Of a DNA stretch of 64,000 nt, positions 10,680 through 22,535 are shown one piece after another. The stretch is from Symbiodinium microadriaticum (taxonomy: Eukaryota; Sar; Dinophyceae; Suessiales; Symbiodiniaceae), in NCBI GenBank assembly GCA_001939145.1, contig LSRX01001632.1, forward strand, positions 1 through 64,000, written 5' to 3'. Made by a program: the position numbers and the translations under genes. The notes beneath the pieces are model-generated. The model did no database searches, was not told the origin of the DNA, and saw nothing but the letters and a program-made list of their open reading frames with translations. How positions within the stretch are numbered: the first letter of the stretch is position 1; every line of letters starts with the position of its first letter.

Positions 10680-11720
10680 TTTTTAGGGGTCCAATCCTAA
10701 ACCCTATACCCTAAACCCTAAACTTCAAACCCTAAACCGTTAAACCCGCGGCCCCAAAAGCCTAGAAATCCTGAATCCTAAGCCCTGAACGCTGTTCTAG
10801 GCTGGAGGGCTCGAGGCTGAAAAGTTTCGGGCGCTGTTTTGGTGCTGAAGCCTTAGGACCGGTCGAGGCCTCAAAGGTGCAGAGGTTGGAGGGTTTTAGG
10901 GTTTAGGGTTTAGGGTTTAGGGTTAGGGCTGAGGTTTTCGGCCTACTGCCTAGAGTTGAGGGTTTGAGACTTGCGGCCGAGGGATTACATAAGGTTGAGG
11001 TGCTAAGGTTTGAGGTTTAGGATTTACGACGTAAGGTATGAGCCCTGGGTTGAGGCTTTAAGGTTTCGAAGTTTCGCTGCTAAGCAGTCGGAGTTTACTC
11101 TTCCTATACTGGAACCCTGGTAATAGTTACAACTTTGGCTGTTTCTTAGAGATTATAGCCACGAAAAATTAAGAAATATGTCTATCTACCCCTCAGGTTC
11201 AGGGTTGCGGGTGTTGGGCGGCTTCTCGGATCGCCGTTCGCAGGTGCCCCCCAACCGGGACTACCGTGGATGACAGTAGCTGGTATAGAACAGGCTTTTG
11301 GGATTTGCTGCAGCAAAAGTATAATTCTGAACCCCCCTAAGGAATAATATCAGCAGTTACTCAGACCCCTATCTTACGCGGGCCGGTTGTGGGTGAATGG
11401 GCTTCGGATGTCTTTGCATGGCTACACTGCTCCACGAAGCTTAGGGAGAGAATGAGAACTCAGGTAGCAGGGTAGATGAGTTCGAGGGTTTCACAACGTT
11501 CCAAAGACACAGAGAACACTGAGACGGCCCTAAACCCTAAACCCTAAACCCCAAACCCTAAACCCTAAACCCGGGACAAAATCAAACGAGCATGTGCTGG
11601 CACGATTCAGGTGAGATCCTTTGGTTGATGTGCCTTCCGCGGACTTTGTTTCAAAGCTTAGGGTTTAGGGTCAAGGGGTTTAGGGTTTAGGGGGGGGGTT
11701 TAGGGTTTAGGTTTTCTGTA
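10680..11720. repeat. Mixed telomere-like arrays with unique spacers
   Basis: CCCTAAA words at about 10690-10745, TTTAGGG at about 10895-10925, a perfect CCCTAAA run near 11528-11572 and TTTAGGG at about 11655-11715. Between them is unique DNA, including a possible weak MITE-3 relative at about 11285-11385. No gene supported. Confidence 0.65.
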
Positions 11721-12001
11721 TGTGACTCAGGCGCAGCCCTGCCCTAACGTCCAACATCTTCGGACCCCAACGACAGCTGGTAGTACAAGGTACACACCAC
11801 CTGCTAGACATGGGGCTGCGTTCAAGGCACGCTTCTGGACAAAGCCCTCAGTTCTGTCTACGAGAGCTCGCCAGCGGTAGCATGAAAGCTCAGGCTTCGG
11901 AACCCACCCCCCCCCATGCATGAAGTCATTTACAGCACTTAATCGGAAGTACAATGGCAATGGCAATAGCAAGAGGACACATGTGCCATATTCACGACAT
12001 G

Positions 12002-12220
12002 TCAATTTATCGACATCACTATTTGGCCCACCAAAGCCTGCACCCAAAGCACCAACCCGTCCAGAGCAACAGCTATGAAGCTGGGAAAGAGGCGCCAGAT
12101 CTCTCGCAGAAGTGGCTCCTCGACAAGCTGTGATGTCACCCTGGCCATTAAGGCATACGGGAAGGAACCCTCTTTCAGGTAAGGAATGGACCGGCGTACC
12201 AAAACTTGAGTGTTTTGCAT
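12002..12220 (-). other. Candidate exon-like ORF, unknown
   Basis: A minus open frame of about 70 codons reading LVRRSIPYLKEGSFPYALMA and a hydrophobic helix-like tail. It lies in unique DNA between telomere-like stretches. No family recognised. Confidence 0.25.
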
Positions 12221-12230
12221 GGACGGGATC

Positions 12231-13010
12231 CTAAACCCCCAAACCCTACACCAAATCCCACAACCCTCAAAATCAACCCAAACGCATAACTTTCAACCCC
12301 AGACCCCTAAATCCAAAAACCAAAATCCCTGCACCCCAAACCCCTAAAACCCCCCGATTGTAACCCTTGAAGGGAACCCCTAAAGTAACCCATTGATGTT
12401 CGGATTGCAGGAAGCCCACTGGAAAGGCTTGTTCGACACAGGACCCGGTTCAGGGTTTAGGGTTCCTGAACATGGGTGAGAATGTTGAGCAGGGCGGCCT
12501 CTTCGGATGCGTTTGAACTAGAAGTCCATTGGCCATCGATGGCTTTTGAAGTAGAAAGCCGGAAAGAACACATTCCAACGAATATAGAAGTTGGAAGGAA
12601 GTCTACTTCCCGTGTCGCCCTGATGGAAGACTTGGCATAAACCCCCAAACCCTAAAACCCTAAACCCTAAAACCCTAAACCCCTAAACGCGTAAACCCCT
12701 AAACCCTAAACCCCTAAACCCCAAAACCCCAAAGCTCAAAAACCGAAACCGGTTTTTCCCTCTTTTCCGGCTCCTGGCTCCATCCCAAGATGCGCCAGCA
12801 GGCCCTCAGAGGCAGGCCTGTCGATCTAGGTGTTCAGGGTTCAACGTTTAGGGGTTTACGGCTTAGGACTGCGGGCTTAGGGTTTAGGGTTTAAGGTTTA
12901 GGGCTTAGGGCTTTGGGTTTAGGGTTTGGGGTTTAGGGTTTAGGGCTTAGGGCTTAGGGTTTAGGGTTTAGGGGTTGAGGGCGTAGGGTTAGGCAATTCT
13001 GGCGAGTTAG
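12231..13010. repeat. Degenerate telomere-like arrays around two small islands
   Basis: CCCTAAA-like at 12235-12360 and 12640-12750, TTTAGGG-like at about 12855-12995. Island 12457-12648 is open on minus (VDFLPTSIFVGMCSFRLSTS) and island 12755-12835 on minus (DRPASEGLLAHLGMEPGAGK). Both are weak exon candidates. Confidence 0.6.
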
Positions 13011-13059
13011 AATCCGGTACGAATACGTGAGACTGCCGCCATGACATTTGCATGCACAT

Positions 13060-13300
13060 AGGGTTTAGGGCTTGGGGCTTAGGGCGTATGGTATGGGGGC
13101 TTAAGCGTTAGATTTAGGGCCTTACTAAACCCCTAAACCCTAAACCCTAAGCCCTAAACCCTAACCCCTAAACCCTAAACCCTAAACCCCTGANCTAAAC
13201 CCTAACCCCTAAACCCTAAACCCTAAACCCCTGAACCCTAAACCCTAAACCCCTAAACCCTAAACCCCTGAACCCCTAAACCCTAAACCCCTGAACCCCA
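13060..13300. repeat. CCCTAAA array with N at 13194 and duplicated variant order
   Basis: A C-rich telomere-like array. The variant order before the N at 13194 (CTAACCCCTAAA through CCCCTGA) is repeated immediately after it, as at 10492 and 2033, which again points to an assembly join. Confidence 0.85.
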
Positions 13301-14510
13301 AACATCTCCGGCTTGGAGGGCTTCTGGGCTTAAGGGTCGAGGATCTGGAGCTCTGGAGTCCTAGGGCTGAGGATTTTGGACTTCGGGTTGAAACAAAGCC
13401 AAAAAGCTGCTAATGAAGGAAGAGACCTGAAAGTACAAGGGTTTAGGGTTTAGGGTTTAGGGTTTAGGGCTTAGGGCTTAGGGTTTAGGGTTTAGGGAGT
13501 TTAGGGTATATTATATCCCTCGTATATGAGTCAAGGTCGAGCCCTTAGCTAAGGAGGTCAACTATAAAAAATTCTCACGAGGGATCCTGGGTATGGCTCA
13601 AGATGTATTCCCCCCAAAAAAGGTTTAGGGTTTAGGGTTCAGGGGTTTAGGGTTTAGGGTTTGAGGTGGTTTGGAGATCTCTGGCCTCCAGACAAAATCC
13701 GGCGTTAGGGTTTAGGGTTGCGGAGGAGGGAGGGATTAAGGTTTTTTGCTTGAGCACCTTTTTCCGCCTAGCAATCAAGCGCAGCAGAATCCACACACAG
13801 TTTGTGCAAGGCCCTAACGAGAAAACTCACACGTTGAGGGTTTAGGGGTGCTATAAGGGCCACTAGAAGGGATGCTACAAGGGATGCTGTAAGGGTTTCG
13901 ACCAGGGGTGCTACAGGATACTACGCGGATGCTACAGCCTACCTAACCCGAGACCAACACAACAGGGCCCGAATAGTTTTAACAAGGCTCGGGGGCATGT
14001 ATACAAGAAAATTCTTGGTACCGCAGTATAGGGGAATATCACGCATTCGTCAAAGCCCCCATATTGAACTCTTGTTGGCTGCTTGTTGGGTGTTCCGCAG
14101 GCGGCATGCTCTGTGGACGCTTGCAGCTTTGGTTTCAAATCGCATTGAGGGTGTCGGGTATGATACAAAAAACATGGTACCCCTGATAGAACCAAGGAAC
14201 ACTACTGCCATGACACCATCAAGCAACAGCAACCGCAGCAACCACAACAGCAGCAAGAGCCACCCCACTGCACCTGCAGAACCCAATCTGATTCCCATAG
14301 ACTCTGAAAGACACAGCAGAGCTAAGCATCGGCACATACCCCTCAATGCTACTACAAACAGGACACGAGCACTTCAGAGCTTTTTAGGGCCACAGCGGCC
14401 CGGTCTTTGGGACTGTTGGTCTTGATGCGGCTTGTTCTGGTTTAGGGGTTTAGGGGTTTAGGGGTTTAGGGTTTAGGGTCTATAGGGTCTGCTAGTATCC
14501 GCACAAGTAC
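13301..14510. other. Telomere-like words and unique DNA; one ORF of doubtful status
   Basis: TTTAGGG arrays at about 13440-13500, 13620-13720 and 14440-14480. A plus frame at 13997-14425 has no recognisable domain and includes a CAA/CAG-rich Asn/Ser stretch. A short inverted pair (ATCCCTCG near 13515, CGAGGGAT near 13580) may be another foldback element. Confidence 0.4.
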
Positions 14511-14613
14511 TGTAGGGACCTTGATAAAGAGGATAGGGCTTAAGGGTTAGTGAAATAAGTATAGTCATAATCAGAAACCCTAGAAAATGATACGGGTCTG
14601 TATTCAGGCCCCT
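14511..14613. mobile_element. MITE-like foldback element, family 3, copy 2 (diverged)
   Basis: TGTAGGGACCTTGATAAAGA at the left and TATTCAGGCCCCTTC at the right match the family-3 termini. The interior is diverged. Confidence 0.5.
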
Positions 14614-14639
14614 TCAAAGCTCCCGCGAAAGTTCCTAGA

Positions 14640-14800
14640 ATAAACCCTATACCCTAATCCCCAAACTCTAAACCCTAATCCCTAATCCCTAAACCCTAAA
14701 CCCTAATCCCTAATCCCCAAACCCTAAACCCTAATCCCTAAACCCTAATCCCTAATCCCTAAACCCTAATCCCCAAACCCTAAACCCTAAACCCTCTGAC
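14640..14800. repeat. Interstitial CCCTAAA/CCCTAAT array
   Basis: About 155 bp of C-rich telomere-like units in which CCCTAAA and CCCTAAT alternate regularly. Confidence 0.9.
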
Positions 14801-14884
14801 GGCTTTAGGGCCCTGCCTGCCACCAGCGGCGCCAGGAATCCGAAGGAGCCCACCAGAGACCCTACCTTGTGGGAGACCAGTATT

Positions 14885-14936
14885 CATGCTTCATATATAC
14901 GTATATATATATATGTATATATATGTATATATATAT

Positions 14937-14975
<39 letters not shown>

Positions 14976-15116
14976 GGAAATATCTATGTACTCTTTGTTT
15001 GCTCATTTGTTTGACATGTTCTATCTATTTACATACTTACTTACTTGCTTACTTACTTACTTACTTACTTGCTTCTGTTCTCTAGATGTATATGTACATA
15101 TATATATATATATATG

Positions 15117-15176
<60 letters not shown>

Positions 15177-15260
15177 CGTGTCGGTGCATGTACGCAGGCA
15201 TGCACGCATGTATGAATGTATGCATGTTCGCATGTATGTCTGCGTGTACATACAACACCC
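14885..15260. repeat. TA, CTTA and GTAT/GCAT microsatellites
   Basis: TA/TATG-rich segments on both sides of a CTTA tetranucleotide run (about 15030-15072), ending in GTATGCATG-type sequence. Overlapping frames on both strands are repeat shadows. Confidence 0.9.
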
Positions 15261-15710
15261 ACGCAATCCTCCATCCTTTATCCCTAAAGCCGGACACCAC
15301 TATAGAAACGAACCCGTTAAGGCGGCGGTTAACGAAAGCTTTCCTCGGGCTTTGGCTGACCAGTGCCACAGCCAAACAAGCTAAAGTCTGCAAAACCCCG
15401 GCCTGAAAAAAAAATGAACAACTAAACCCCTAAAGCCTTTAGGCCAACTGTCTTTTGGCCAACTCTTGACATGCTCTTTTCTCCATCGAGTCCATGCATA
15501 CGCGACAGCGTGAGCCGGGAGTTCCCTGCAAGGGGCTCAGTGTTTGAGGTTCACGATTTGCGGTTGAGGATGCAGGTTTCAATAAATGTGCGGAATAAGA
15601 AGGAAGCTTCGCGGATGTATCATAGGGTTAGTATAAGGAATCTCAAGGAATTGTATCCCTGGTTACTTGGGCTCCTATATGTAAACCCTAGCCCCAAATC
15701 CCGAAGCCTC
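15261..15710. other. Unique DNA, no gene recognised
   Basis: About 450 bp without clear repeats or domains. The open plus frame near 15471-15758 runs into the adjacent MITE and is not believed. Confidence 0.4.
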
Positions 15711-15817
15711 ATGGGACTTTCCGAAGATCAGGGTACCTCATTTTGGAGGTCTTTATAATAAGGATCCTACTATTTAAGGTACTATATTCGGGTCGCCTAT
15801 TTTCGGAAACCCCCTCA
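15711..15817. mobile_element. MITE-like foldback element, family 4, copy 2
   Basis: Same termini as 3526-3631 (ATGGGACTTTCCGAAGATCA at left, TTTTCGGAAACCCCCTCAT at right) and the same interior GGATCCTACTATTTA, about 107 bp. Confidence 0.65.
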
Positions 15818-16560
15818 TAGCACCCGCGAGGAACCCAGGGTTTGGAGTTGAGGGTTTACGGCTTTCTCTGCATGTCTGCCGCCTCGTTGGTGCGTGTGAT
15901 GCGTAGGGAGGTTTTTGGGCCTAGTGCCTTGGGTGTGGGGTTTATAGTTTGGGACTTCGGGTTTAGGGTTTCGGGTTAAGGGTTTAGGGGAGTGTAGGGT
16001 TTATGATTTGGGGCTTCGGGGTGTTGAGGGTTTAGGGTAGTGGGTTGAGGGCTTCCGGCGTTTTCGGGTTTAGGGCCAAAGCCTAGGGCTTTGGGTTTGG
16101 AGGTGACTCGGGCAGGCTGACGGATCGAAAAACCTCAACCAGGATCCAAAGCAGGTTATGCCTCAGGAATCCAAAAGAACAAAGGCAAGATCAAAAAAAC
16201 AAGTCGCACGTACGCACCAGTAGCTAGGAAAAAGCATACAAGTCAAATCCAAGAACAAAGCAGGATCACTCACAAATTAAAGGTGGTGGTGATGGTAAAG
16301 AGCAGTAGTAGTCATACTTATAAACGGAGGAGGTAGCAGGAGTAGGAGTCGGAGTAGGAACCAGGACAGGAATCGGAGAAGAATGGTGGGAGCGGGAATG
16401 GGAGCAGGAGCAGCAGCAGTAGTAGCAGTAGTAGTCGTCGTCGTCGTCGTGGTAGTGGTAATCGTAGTCGTAGTCGTTGTCGTTGTCGTTGCCGTTGCCG
16501 GTGTCGTTGTCGGTGTGGGTGTGGGTGTTCTTCTTCTTCTTGTTGCTGCTGTTGTTGCTG
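15818..16560. repeat. Degenerate telomere-like DNA then GTA/GTC/GTT triplet array
   Basis: Diverged TTTAGGG words at about 15950-16110, unique DNA, then from about 16300 a changing triplet array (GGA, GTA, GTC, GTT, GTG, TTC). Frames are poly-Val or poly-Thr shadows. Confidence 0.8.
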
Positions 16561-17290
16561 GTATTTCGGAGTGTCTGCGATTCATTGCTGATCCTGGTTC
16601 CTTTGTTTCTGTTCAGTCCCTAGGTGTAGACTCCTGTAGACATCCCTTTCTTCCAAAACTGTTCCACAACACATATGGGCTGCGATACCCATGATCTTGT
16701 CCGATTCTGGAATTTGCCATCTAGACGCAAATTCGCTTGAATAGGTCAAACACATGCATATCTCAGGATTTTTCACACATACATGGAGAGATGGGCTGTG
16801 AGATTGAACAATAATTAGAGTAGCTCGCGGAAATGAAAAAGGCAGGCAGGCAGAAAGACTCGAGACGGGAAGGGTCACAAACGGACCAACAGACAGACAT
16901 ACCCATGCATGTAGCGCATGTACCCGTGTATGTGTGTGTGTGTGTGCGTGTGTGTATGTGTAACATATCGAGACGTCAATTTCCAACTGTCTGCGTTCGT
17001 CTGGGATTGTGCCTTCGCTTGTGCGGATGCAGATCATGTGCATGAGACCGTCCCCGCAAGCATTTCTGACGGTGTACGGAACAATGAGTATATCCGTTTA
17101 CACGTACGTACACATACATATACGCAAACACATGCACCTATATACACATACATTTCATATATATATATATATATGTAAAGAGAGAGAGAGAGAGAGAGAG
17201 AGCTAGAAATAGATATACCCATGTGCACACACAGACACACACACACACACACACACACGCACTCGCACACACGCTCGCACACACAAGCAT
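16561..17290. repeat. Unique DNA with GT, TA, GA and CA dinucleotide runs
   Basis: Unique to about 16920, then a GT run (about 16930-16962), a TA run (about 17157-17175), a GA run (about 17178-17203) and a CA run (about 17225-17285). The 153-codon minus frame across part of this has no domain and is not called. Confidence 0.7.
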
Positions 17291-17921
17291 CTGTGCAGCT
17301 GTTACTGCACAGAGCAGCATTAGCTTGTCCTCAGGCCTCCAATGCCTGGGATAACGAGCACGGTTTGGGCTTCGAATTTAGGGCTCAGCTTAGGCTTACA
17401 GTCGAGGGCTTGGGGCCCACCTCATCAAAGGAAGTTCATCACCTGCCGCCGACCCCGGGCGGTTTGCACGGGAGGAAAGGCGGCCACCTCCCGTGCTGAC
17501 TCGAGTGTGGAGCTCTTCTTTGGCGCTCGGCTCAAGCTTAGACAAACCGAAAAAATTCCAGGGAATTGCTGTACAAGGAATGGTGCCCTAAAGGCTTGAT
17601 GCGGTTCTTTTCAAGACAAGGGGGGTTCAGGCTCGGGTTTGGAGCGAGGCTTTTGGGAACTCAGGGTAGTTGGGGTCCTTGAAAGAGAGCCCTGTCTAGA
17701 GAACTATCCAGTTAGTATTGCAGGGAATGCGAGCAAACTTCTGGTAATCGCAGGAGCAATTAGACACAGGGTCCAGTCTGGTCAATGGCAGCAACCGGAA
17801 CAAGAATTCCTAAAACTAACATCATGCCAGCACGTGTAGGCATGATGATAACAGCGAGTGCTGGCCATATGTGGTGGGCACTGCAGTGCTTGCGATCAAC
17901 CCTACACCCTAAACCCTAAAC
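17291..17921. other. Unique DNA with one weak exon-like island
   Basis: Island 17435-17500 is open on minus (REVAAFPPVQTARGRRQ, then a GTGATG that could be a donor), but another minus frame is equally open. Otherwise nothing recognised. Confidence 0.3.
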
Positions 17922-17982
17922 CCAGCTCGCTCCTTATTCCCGAGGCGCCGACACAAAGAGCCGGTGCCCAGTCCAGCTTCAC
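17922..17982 (-). other. Candidate micro-exon between telomere-like arrays
   Basis: The minus frame reads VKLDWAPALCVGASGIRSEL. It follows TTTTGAGCAG, a plausible acceptor, and ends CTGG before GTTTAGGG, so a GT donor would be supplied by the telomere-like repeat. About 61 bp. No homology is claimed. Confidence 0.3.
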
Positions 17983-17994
17983 CTGCTCAAAATC

Positions 17995-18095
17995 GGATTA
18001 GGGTTCAGGGGTTTAGGGTTTAGGGGTTTAGGGTTTAGGGGTTTAGGGTTTAGGGTTCAGGGTTCAGGGGTTCAGGGTTTAGGGTTTAGGGTTTT
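17995..18095. repeat. Interstitial TTTAGGG/TTTAGGGG array
   Basis: About 100 bp of G-rich telomere-like units with a few TTCAGGG variants. Confidence 0.9.
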
Positions 18096-18194
18096 TTGTA
18101 GAACGTCTTTCCCGTCTGCCAAGCCAGCATTCAGAACTCATATTTCAGGAGAGACATGTGATGCCCCTCGAAGCATACTCACTCATCACCCAAG

Positions 18195-20000
18195 TCAATA
18201 CTGCCCCTTCGATTCCATGTCCTGTTGATGCTTGTGGTCCACATAAGCCCTTTGATGATCCACCGTGACCGACAAACCCTCAGGGATGCCCGAAGTGCTC
18301 ATTCCAGTAGAAGCTCCGACACCATGAGGCTCACCCAGGACCCCTGAAGCAGCAGCCACTCCCGGATCGTCAGAAGTAGGCAATGGCACAATCCCAGCAC
18401 CAGCCCGCAATTCCTCTGCCTGCAAAGGTTCACCATAGAGCTCGTTTGCCATGGCCGTCTCCTGCAGCTGCACCGCATACTGTGCCTCCATGATCTGCAG
18501 CACGTCCGGCCCCCATCGACGAACAACCTCCTGAGGACGAATCTGCCCTTCGCAGCAGGCCTCATAGTGTCTCATAAAGGCACCATGGTCGAGTGCCTCA
18601 AACTCCTCATTAGCAGGCAGCAATCCCAAAACCACAGTAGACACTTCGAGTCTGGGATGTCATCCATGGCATGGAGGCATGCACTCGTAGCTGCAAGTGC
18701 CCCTCCGGCAGAACCTCAAAGACCTGTCTCTTGACTGTCCGACCATCACCGGAGCCAGATGCCACCTCGAGCTCGATGACACACCTTTTCCTCCTCGGGA
18801 GCGGCGAGTACCATCAGCGGCCAACATGTTGAAAACCTCCCAGTCCTCCCAGGCCTGATAGGCTGGTATGCAAAATATCCTCCTTCTCCGCGCATAGGGA
18901 GCTCCGCTTCAGGCTCTCGCAAATCTTCGGAAAGGCCCAAGAAGCGCATCTGCCTCAGGAGGCTGCCACTGGCGCCGAACCCTACGGACAGCCTTCCCAG
19001 GCTTGATGGATGCAATATGATTCTCTAGCAGCTGTGGGCTCATAGTCGGGAATGAGCCAGCACCCATCTTCAGTCGTACTTCCGCAGTTCCTGCACTTCG
19101 CCCTGAGGGCGAAGCAAATAGCCAGACGAGTCCTGAAGCTGTGCCTTGCTGGAAGGCTTCCAGGGGCGAGATGTTTGAGCACTCGATAGGCCACATGCTG
19201 ATCCCCTGATCCCCCGCTCCGATCGCGTGGTCAATCTCCGCCAGGAATTTGTCTGCACGTGCCTTACGCGCCTATTTCATTGCATGTCTGTGCTGAGTGT
19301 GCAGAATTTCTAGGGCCCGCTGTTCTTCCTGGGTGGCATCAGCCAAGAAGCGTCTACTCCGCCACATTCGCCTGGCCAGTAGAGTGTCCTGCCCCTCTGT
19401 TTTTTTTTCGGCTGCTTGGGAAAAAACCGTTCGGTGGCTGACAGTACCGCGTCCCACTCCGAGGCGGTCTCGCACCCACTGTTGCAGAGCAATTGCAGTG
19501 GGCGAGCCTGAGCGCACTGCCGACTGCAGCGCCTCGGAGTCATGAAGTAGCGGCTTTGTTCTTGGCCCCGGCAGCTGCCAGTGACGGAACGGAAGATGAC
19601 CTCCTTTCTTCCAGCTGCCTACAAGGAACGAAGTGAGGGGTCCTGTGCGCTTGGCCGAGCCACCTGAGCTTGAAACTCAGGCCGAGCCTCCTGCGGGGCT
19701 ATCGTGCGTGGGCCCACTAAGCATGGGAGACGAGTCACTGAAGAGTTGAAGTTTCCTGCTATGATGAGAGTGTCCCGGGCTGGGACCTGCTTTACACAGC
19801 GCGTGAGGACTCGCAAACTGACACACAGCCAACACGGCTACAGCCCCAAACCAATCAAAGCGGGCCTCCAAAACCCTACCCTTGTCGTGTTCCTTCCATC
19901 TGATGCTGGGAGTCTGAATGGAAGGTGAAAGCAAACATGACGCTGTCTGCCCGAGTAGTTGAGCGTGCCTTCGGCCTGCCGTCCCCGCTCGAGCCGGCTT
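18195..20000 (-). pseudogene. Decayed coding region including an EEP endonuclease fragment
   Basis: Protein-like sequence on the minus strand survives only in short frames that shift and contain stops. At about 19640-19790 the frame reads ARDTLIIAGNFNSSVTRLP, matching the GDFN-type active-site strand of endonuclease/exonuclease/phosphatase domains with Asn in place of Asp. Farther along lie ARRMWRSRRFLADATQEEQR (about 19310-19400), AKCRNCGSTTEDGCWLIPDY (about 19040-19120) and VKRQVFEVLPEGHLQLRVHA (about 18670-18750). The last frame, 18195-18644, stays open for about 149 codons (EEFEALDHGAFMRHYEACCE). The endonuclease part suggests an old LINE; the rest may be the same element or an adjacent unknown gene. 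Confidence 0.55.
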
Positions 20001-20150
20001 CTCTTTGCTGGGCCGAGCCCGTTGATTGGATGCGATTCGTTGGGCCGAGCTTACGTCACCCTGGGGGCCTGGTTGGGACCTCTCGAGAAAGAGAGTTGCG
20101 CCCGCAGCCTGTTCCAAAGCCTCACTGCGCGGTCGTCGGGTCCGTGGCGG

Positions 20151-20152
20151 CA

Positions 20153-20208
<56 letters not shown>

Positions 20209-20438
20209 CACGACGACGACGACCACCTACTACTATTCCTACTACCACTACTAGTACTACTACCACCACTACTGCTGCTGATGCTGCTCCTGCACCTGCA
20301 CCTGCACCTGCACCTACTCCTACTATCTCCTACTCCTACTCCTTCTTCCAGACGCAGCAAGAAGTCTCTCGCTTGGCGGTCCAAGTTTTGGGGCTCCTAC
20401 TCCTACTCCTACTCCTACAACTACTCCTGCAACTACTG

Positions 20439-20489
<51 letters not shown>

Positions 20490-20490
20490 G

Positions 20491-20532
<42 letters not shown>

Positions 20533-20566
20533 NCCCAAATTAGGGATCTACTTGTTAGATCAAACC

Positions 20567-20653
<87 letters not shown>

Positions 20654-20663
20654 CTCCTCCTGT

Positions 20664-20715
<52 letters not shown>

Positions 20716-20755
20716 GCCGCGGCTGCTGCTGCTACTGCTGCTACTGGCTCTGCCA
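20151..20755. repeat. TAC/TGC trinucleotide arrays with N at 20533
   Basis: Clean TAC runs at 20155-20210, 20430-20532 and 20568-20680, and a TGC run at about 20680-20740. Between the first and second runs is a variant stretch containing CACCTG units. All long frames here are homopolymer translations. Confidence 0.95.
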
Positions 20756-21027
20756 CGACTGCTTTTTTTCATGTCTGGTGTAGTTGCAAGCACTACCTCT
20801 TGCTTCACGTTTGGTGCGCCTGTGTACTTCTTTCTATCCCCGGCGTGTTGCTTGGTATTTTCAAACTCCAGGTGACCATGCATACTAATGCATCGAATGT
20901 CGCTATTCCCGCTCCTACTGCTACTCCTTCACTCGCAGGGCCTTGTCGTCGCCTGGCATTTGCTCTTCGAATTTCTAGCTCGTAGTTTTTACTCCCAAAG
21001 CCCTAGACCCTAAACCGCACCCTATAC
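20756..21027. other. Unique DNA, no gene recognised
   Basis: About 270 bp ending in a short CCCTAAA-like patch. No motif seen. Confidence 0.4.
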
Positions 21028-21138
21028 CCTAAGCGCTCTCCATCTTTTCCCATCCTCCCCGAATTCTCTCGCGGGTGGACCTTCTCTGGAAGGAGGTACT
21101 CCTTGTCCAGGGTGGCCGGCTCTGGCACAGGATAGTTC
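21028..21138 (-). CDS. Candidate internal exon, unknown protein
   Basis: Minus frame of 36 codons reading YPVPEPATLDKEYLLPEKVH and ending PRENSGRMGKDGERL. It follows GGTCCAG, a plausible acceptor, and ends TTAGG before GTATAGGG, where telomere-like sequence supplies a GT. Composition is that of a normal hydrophilic protein. A second minus frame is also open, so strand and frame are uncertain. No family recognised. Confidence 0.35.
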
Positions 21139-21920
21139 CTGGACCACTATAAAGGTTGCTACATTTAAACTATATGGCTCTACTCATTTGGTGTTACCGC
21201 GATGACTAACTACAAGGGTTTAAGGTCACGCGGGTTTCGGATTTCGGGTTGCCTTGCGGAACTAAGCTGCCAAAGATTTACCCCGGGTAATGAGAACCTG
21301 GGGTTGGGGGCTCAGGTCAGGGTTCCAGGCTGAATGAAGGCAGGGTTGTCCTGACGCCTTGCAAGCTTGAAGGCCCAAACCCGGCTTTAGAGTTTAGGGT
21401 TTAGGGTTAGGGTTTAAGGCAGAACTCTCAACTGAGGAACCGGCGTGGGCCAGGTCGCGGAATCCAGCGGGTACGCGTAGGCCGAGTAGTTCGGGGGGCC
21501 GCCGCCCTTGCAGAATGGTTTAGAGTTACCTGCTACCTTAAACTACCATGACCTACTTCGTTTGTAGGTTCTTAAAGCCAAACATGAAATTTACAGGCAT
21601 GTTGAGGGCCTAGGCCCTAAACCCTAAACCCTAGGGTTTAGGGGTCTAGGGCTTAGGGAACCCTACCAGAAAAGTAGGCTTTGGCAGATGAAGGTCGAGT
21701 TTAGGCTTCAGAAAGGGCCCTGCTTTAGGGTTTAGGTTTAGGGTTTAGGGGTTAGGGGCTTAGGGTTTAATTTGGGTTTAGATTTTTCCTAAAACGCTAA
21801 GCCCGAAACCCAAGAAGAAACCTCAACTGTAAGCCGTGAGATGACAGAACTAGCCACAAGGCAACATGCAAAGATGGGGGACACCAATGCGTTGCACCGT
21901 GGCAGCTTTAAACCTTCTGA
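21139..21920. repeat. Unique DNA with telomere-like patches
   Basis: TTTAGGG words at about 21385-21418 and 21720-21780. At about 21612-21660 the C-rich orientation (CCCTAAACCCTAAACC) turns directly into the G-rich orientation (CTAGGGTTTAGGGG). No gene seen. Confidence 0.6.
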
Positions 21921-22020
21921 CGTAGGAGCCTTAGAAAATAGCATAGGGCTTTGGGGCCCATGATACCATAATTATTATACAGAACACCCCAAAGTAGTAG
22001 AGGTAATTATTACGGCCCCG
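21921..22020. mobile_element. MITE-like foldback element, family 3, copy 3
   Basis: CGTAGGAGCCTTAGAAAATA at the left and GGTAATTATTACGGCCCCG at the right match family-3 termini. The interior ATACCATAATTATTATACAG also resembles that of copy 1. Confidence 0.6.
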
Positions 22021-22253
22021 ATATGATCTGGGTGCAAAAACAAGAACTACGGCCTTCTTTACTTAGGGCTGAGGGTTTAGGGTTTAGGGTTTAGGGCTAA
22101 GGGTTTCGGGTTTTGGGCACTTGGTCAAAGACACAGTTATCGCAAGTTGCGACGTAGTCGACGCAATGCATGCAACAGCGATAGTGGTACTTGCCATTGA
22201 GCAAGACTGAACAGTCCAGTTATCCAAAAGGTTGAGGCTCAAGGGTCTGGGTC

Positions 22254-22535
22254 TCAAAACCTCCTATCCTTTCGGGAGTGCCGGCCCTCGGGGCTTAAAT
22301 CTTCATTGCTTGCAAGACTCGGCACGGATTTGATCGACGATCTCTTCGCTGGCTGGTCTTCGACAACGTTTGGATCGTAGTACCCAGTGCACTGCTTTTC
22401 GATTTCTGTAGCTTCGGGCATCTGCTTCATGTCTTTCGTCCGTTTGCTGCAGAGGCCCTGTTGTCCACCCTTTCGCTTGTCAGCGTTTTTGCTGCTACTG
22501 CTATTCTCACTGACGCAAGGCCAAGCCAATAACAA
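22254..22535 (-). other. Candidate ORF or exon, unknown, Lys/Ser-rich
   Basis: A minus open frame of about 93 codons with protein-like, hydrophilic composition (TKDMKQMPEATEIEKQCTGY, then NVVEDQPAKRSSIKSVPSLA). It starts at a non-ATG codon, so if real it is an exon and not a complete gene. Telomere-like sequence lies at 22065-22115 beyond its 3' end. Confidence 0.3.
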
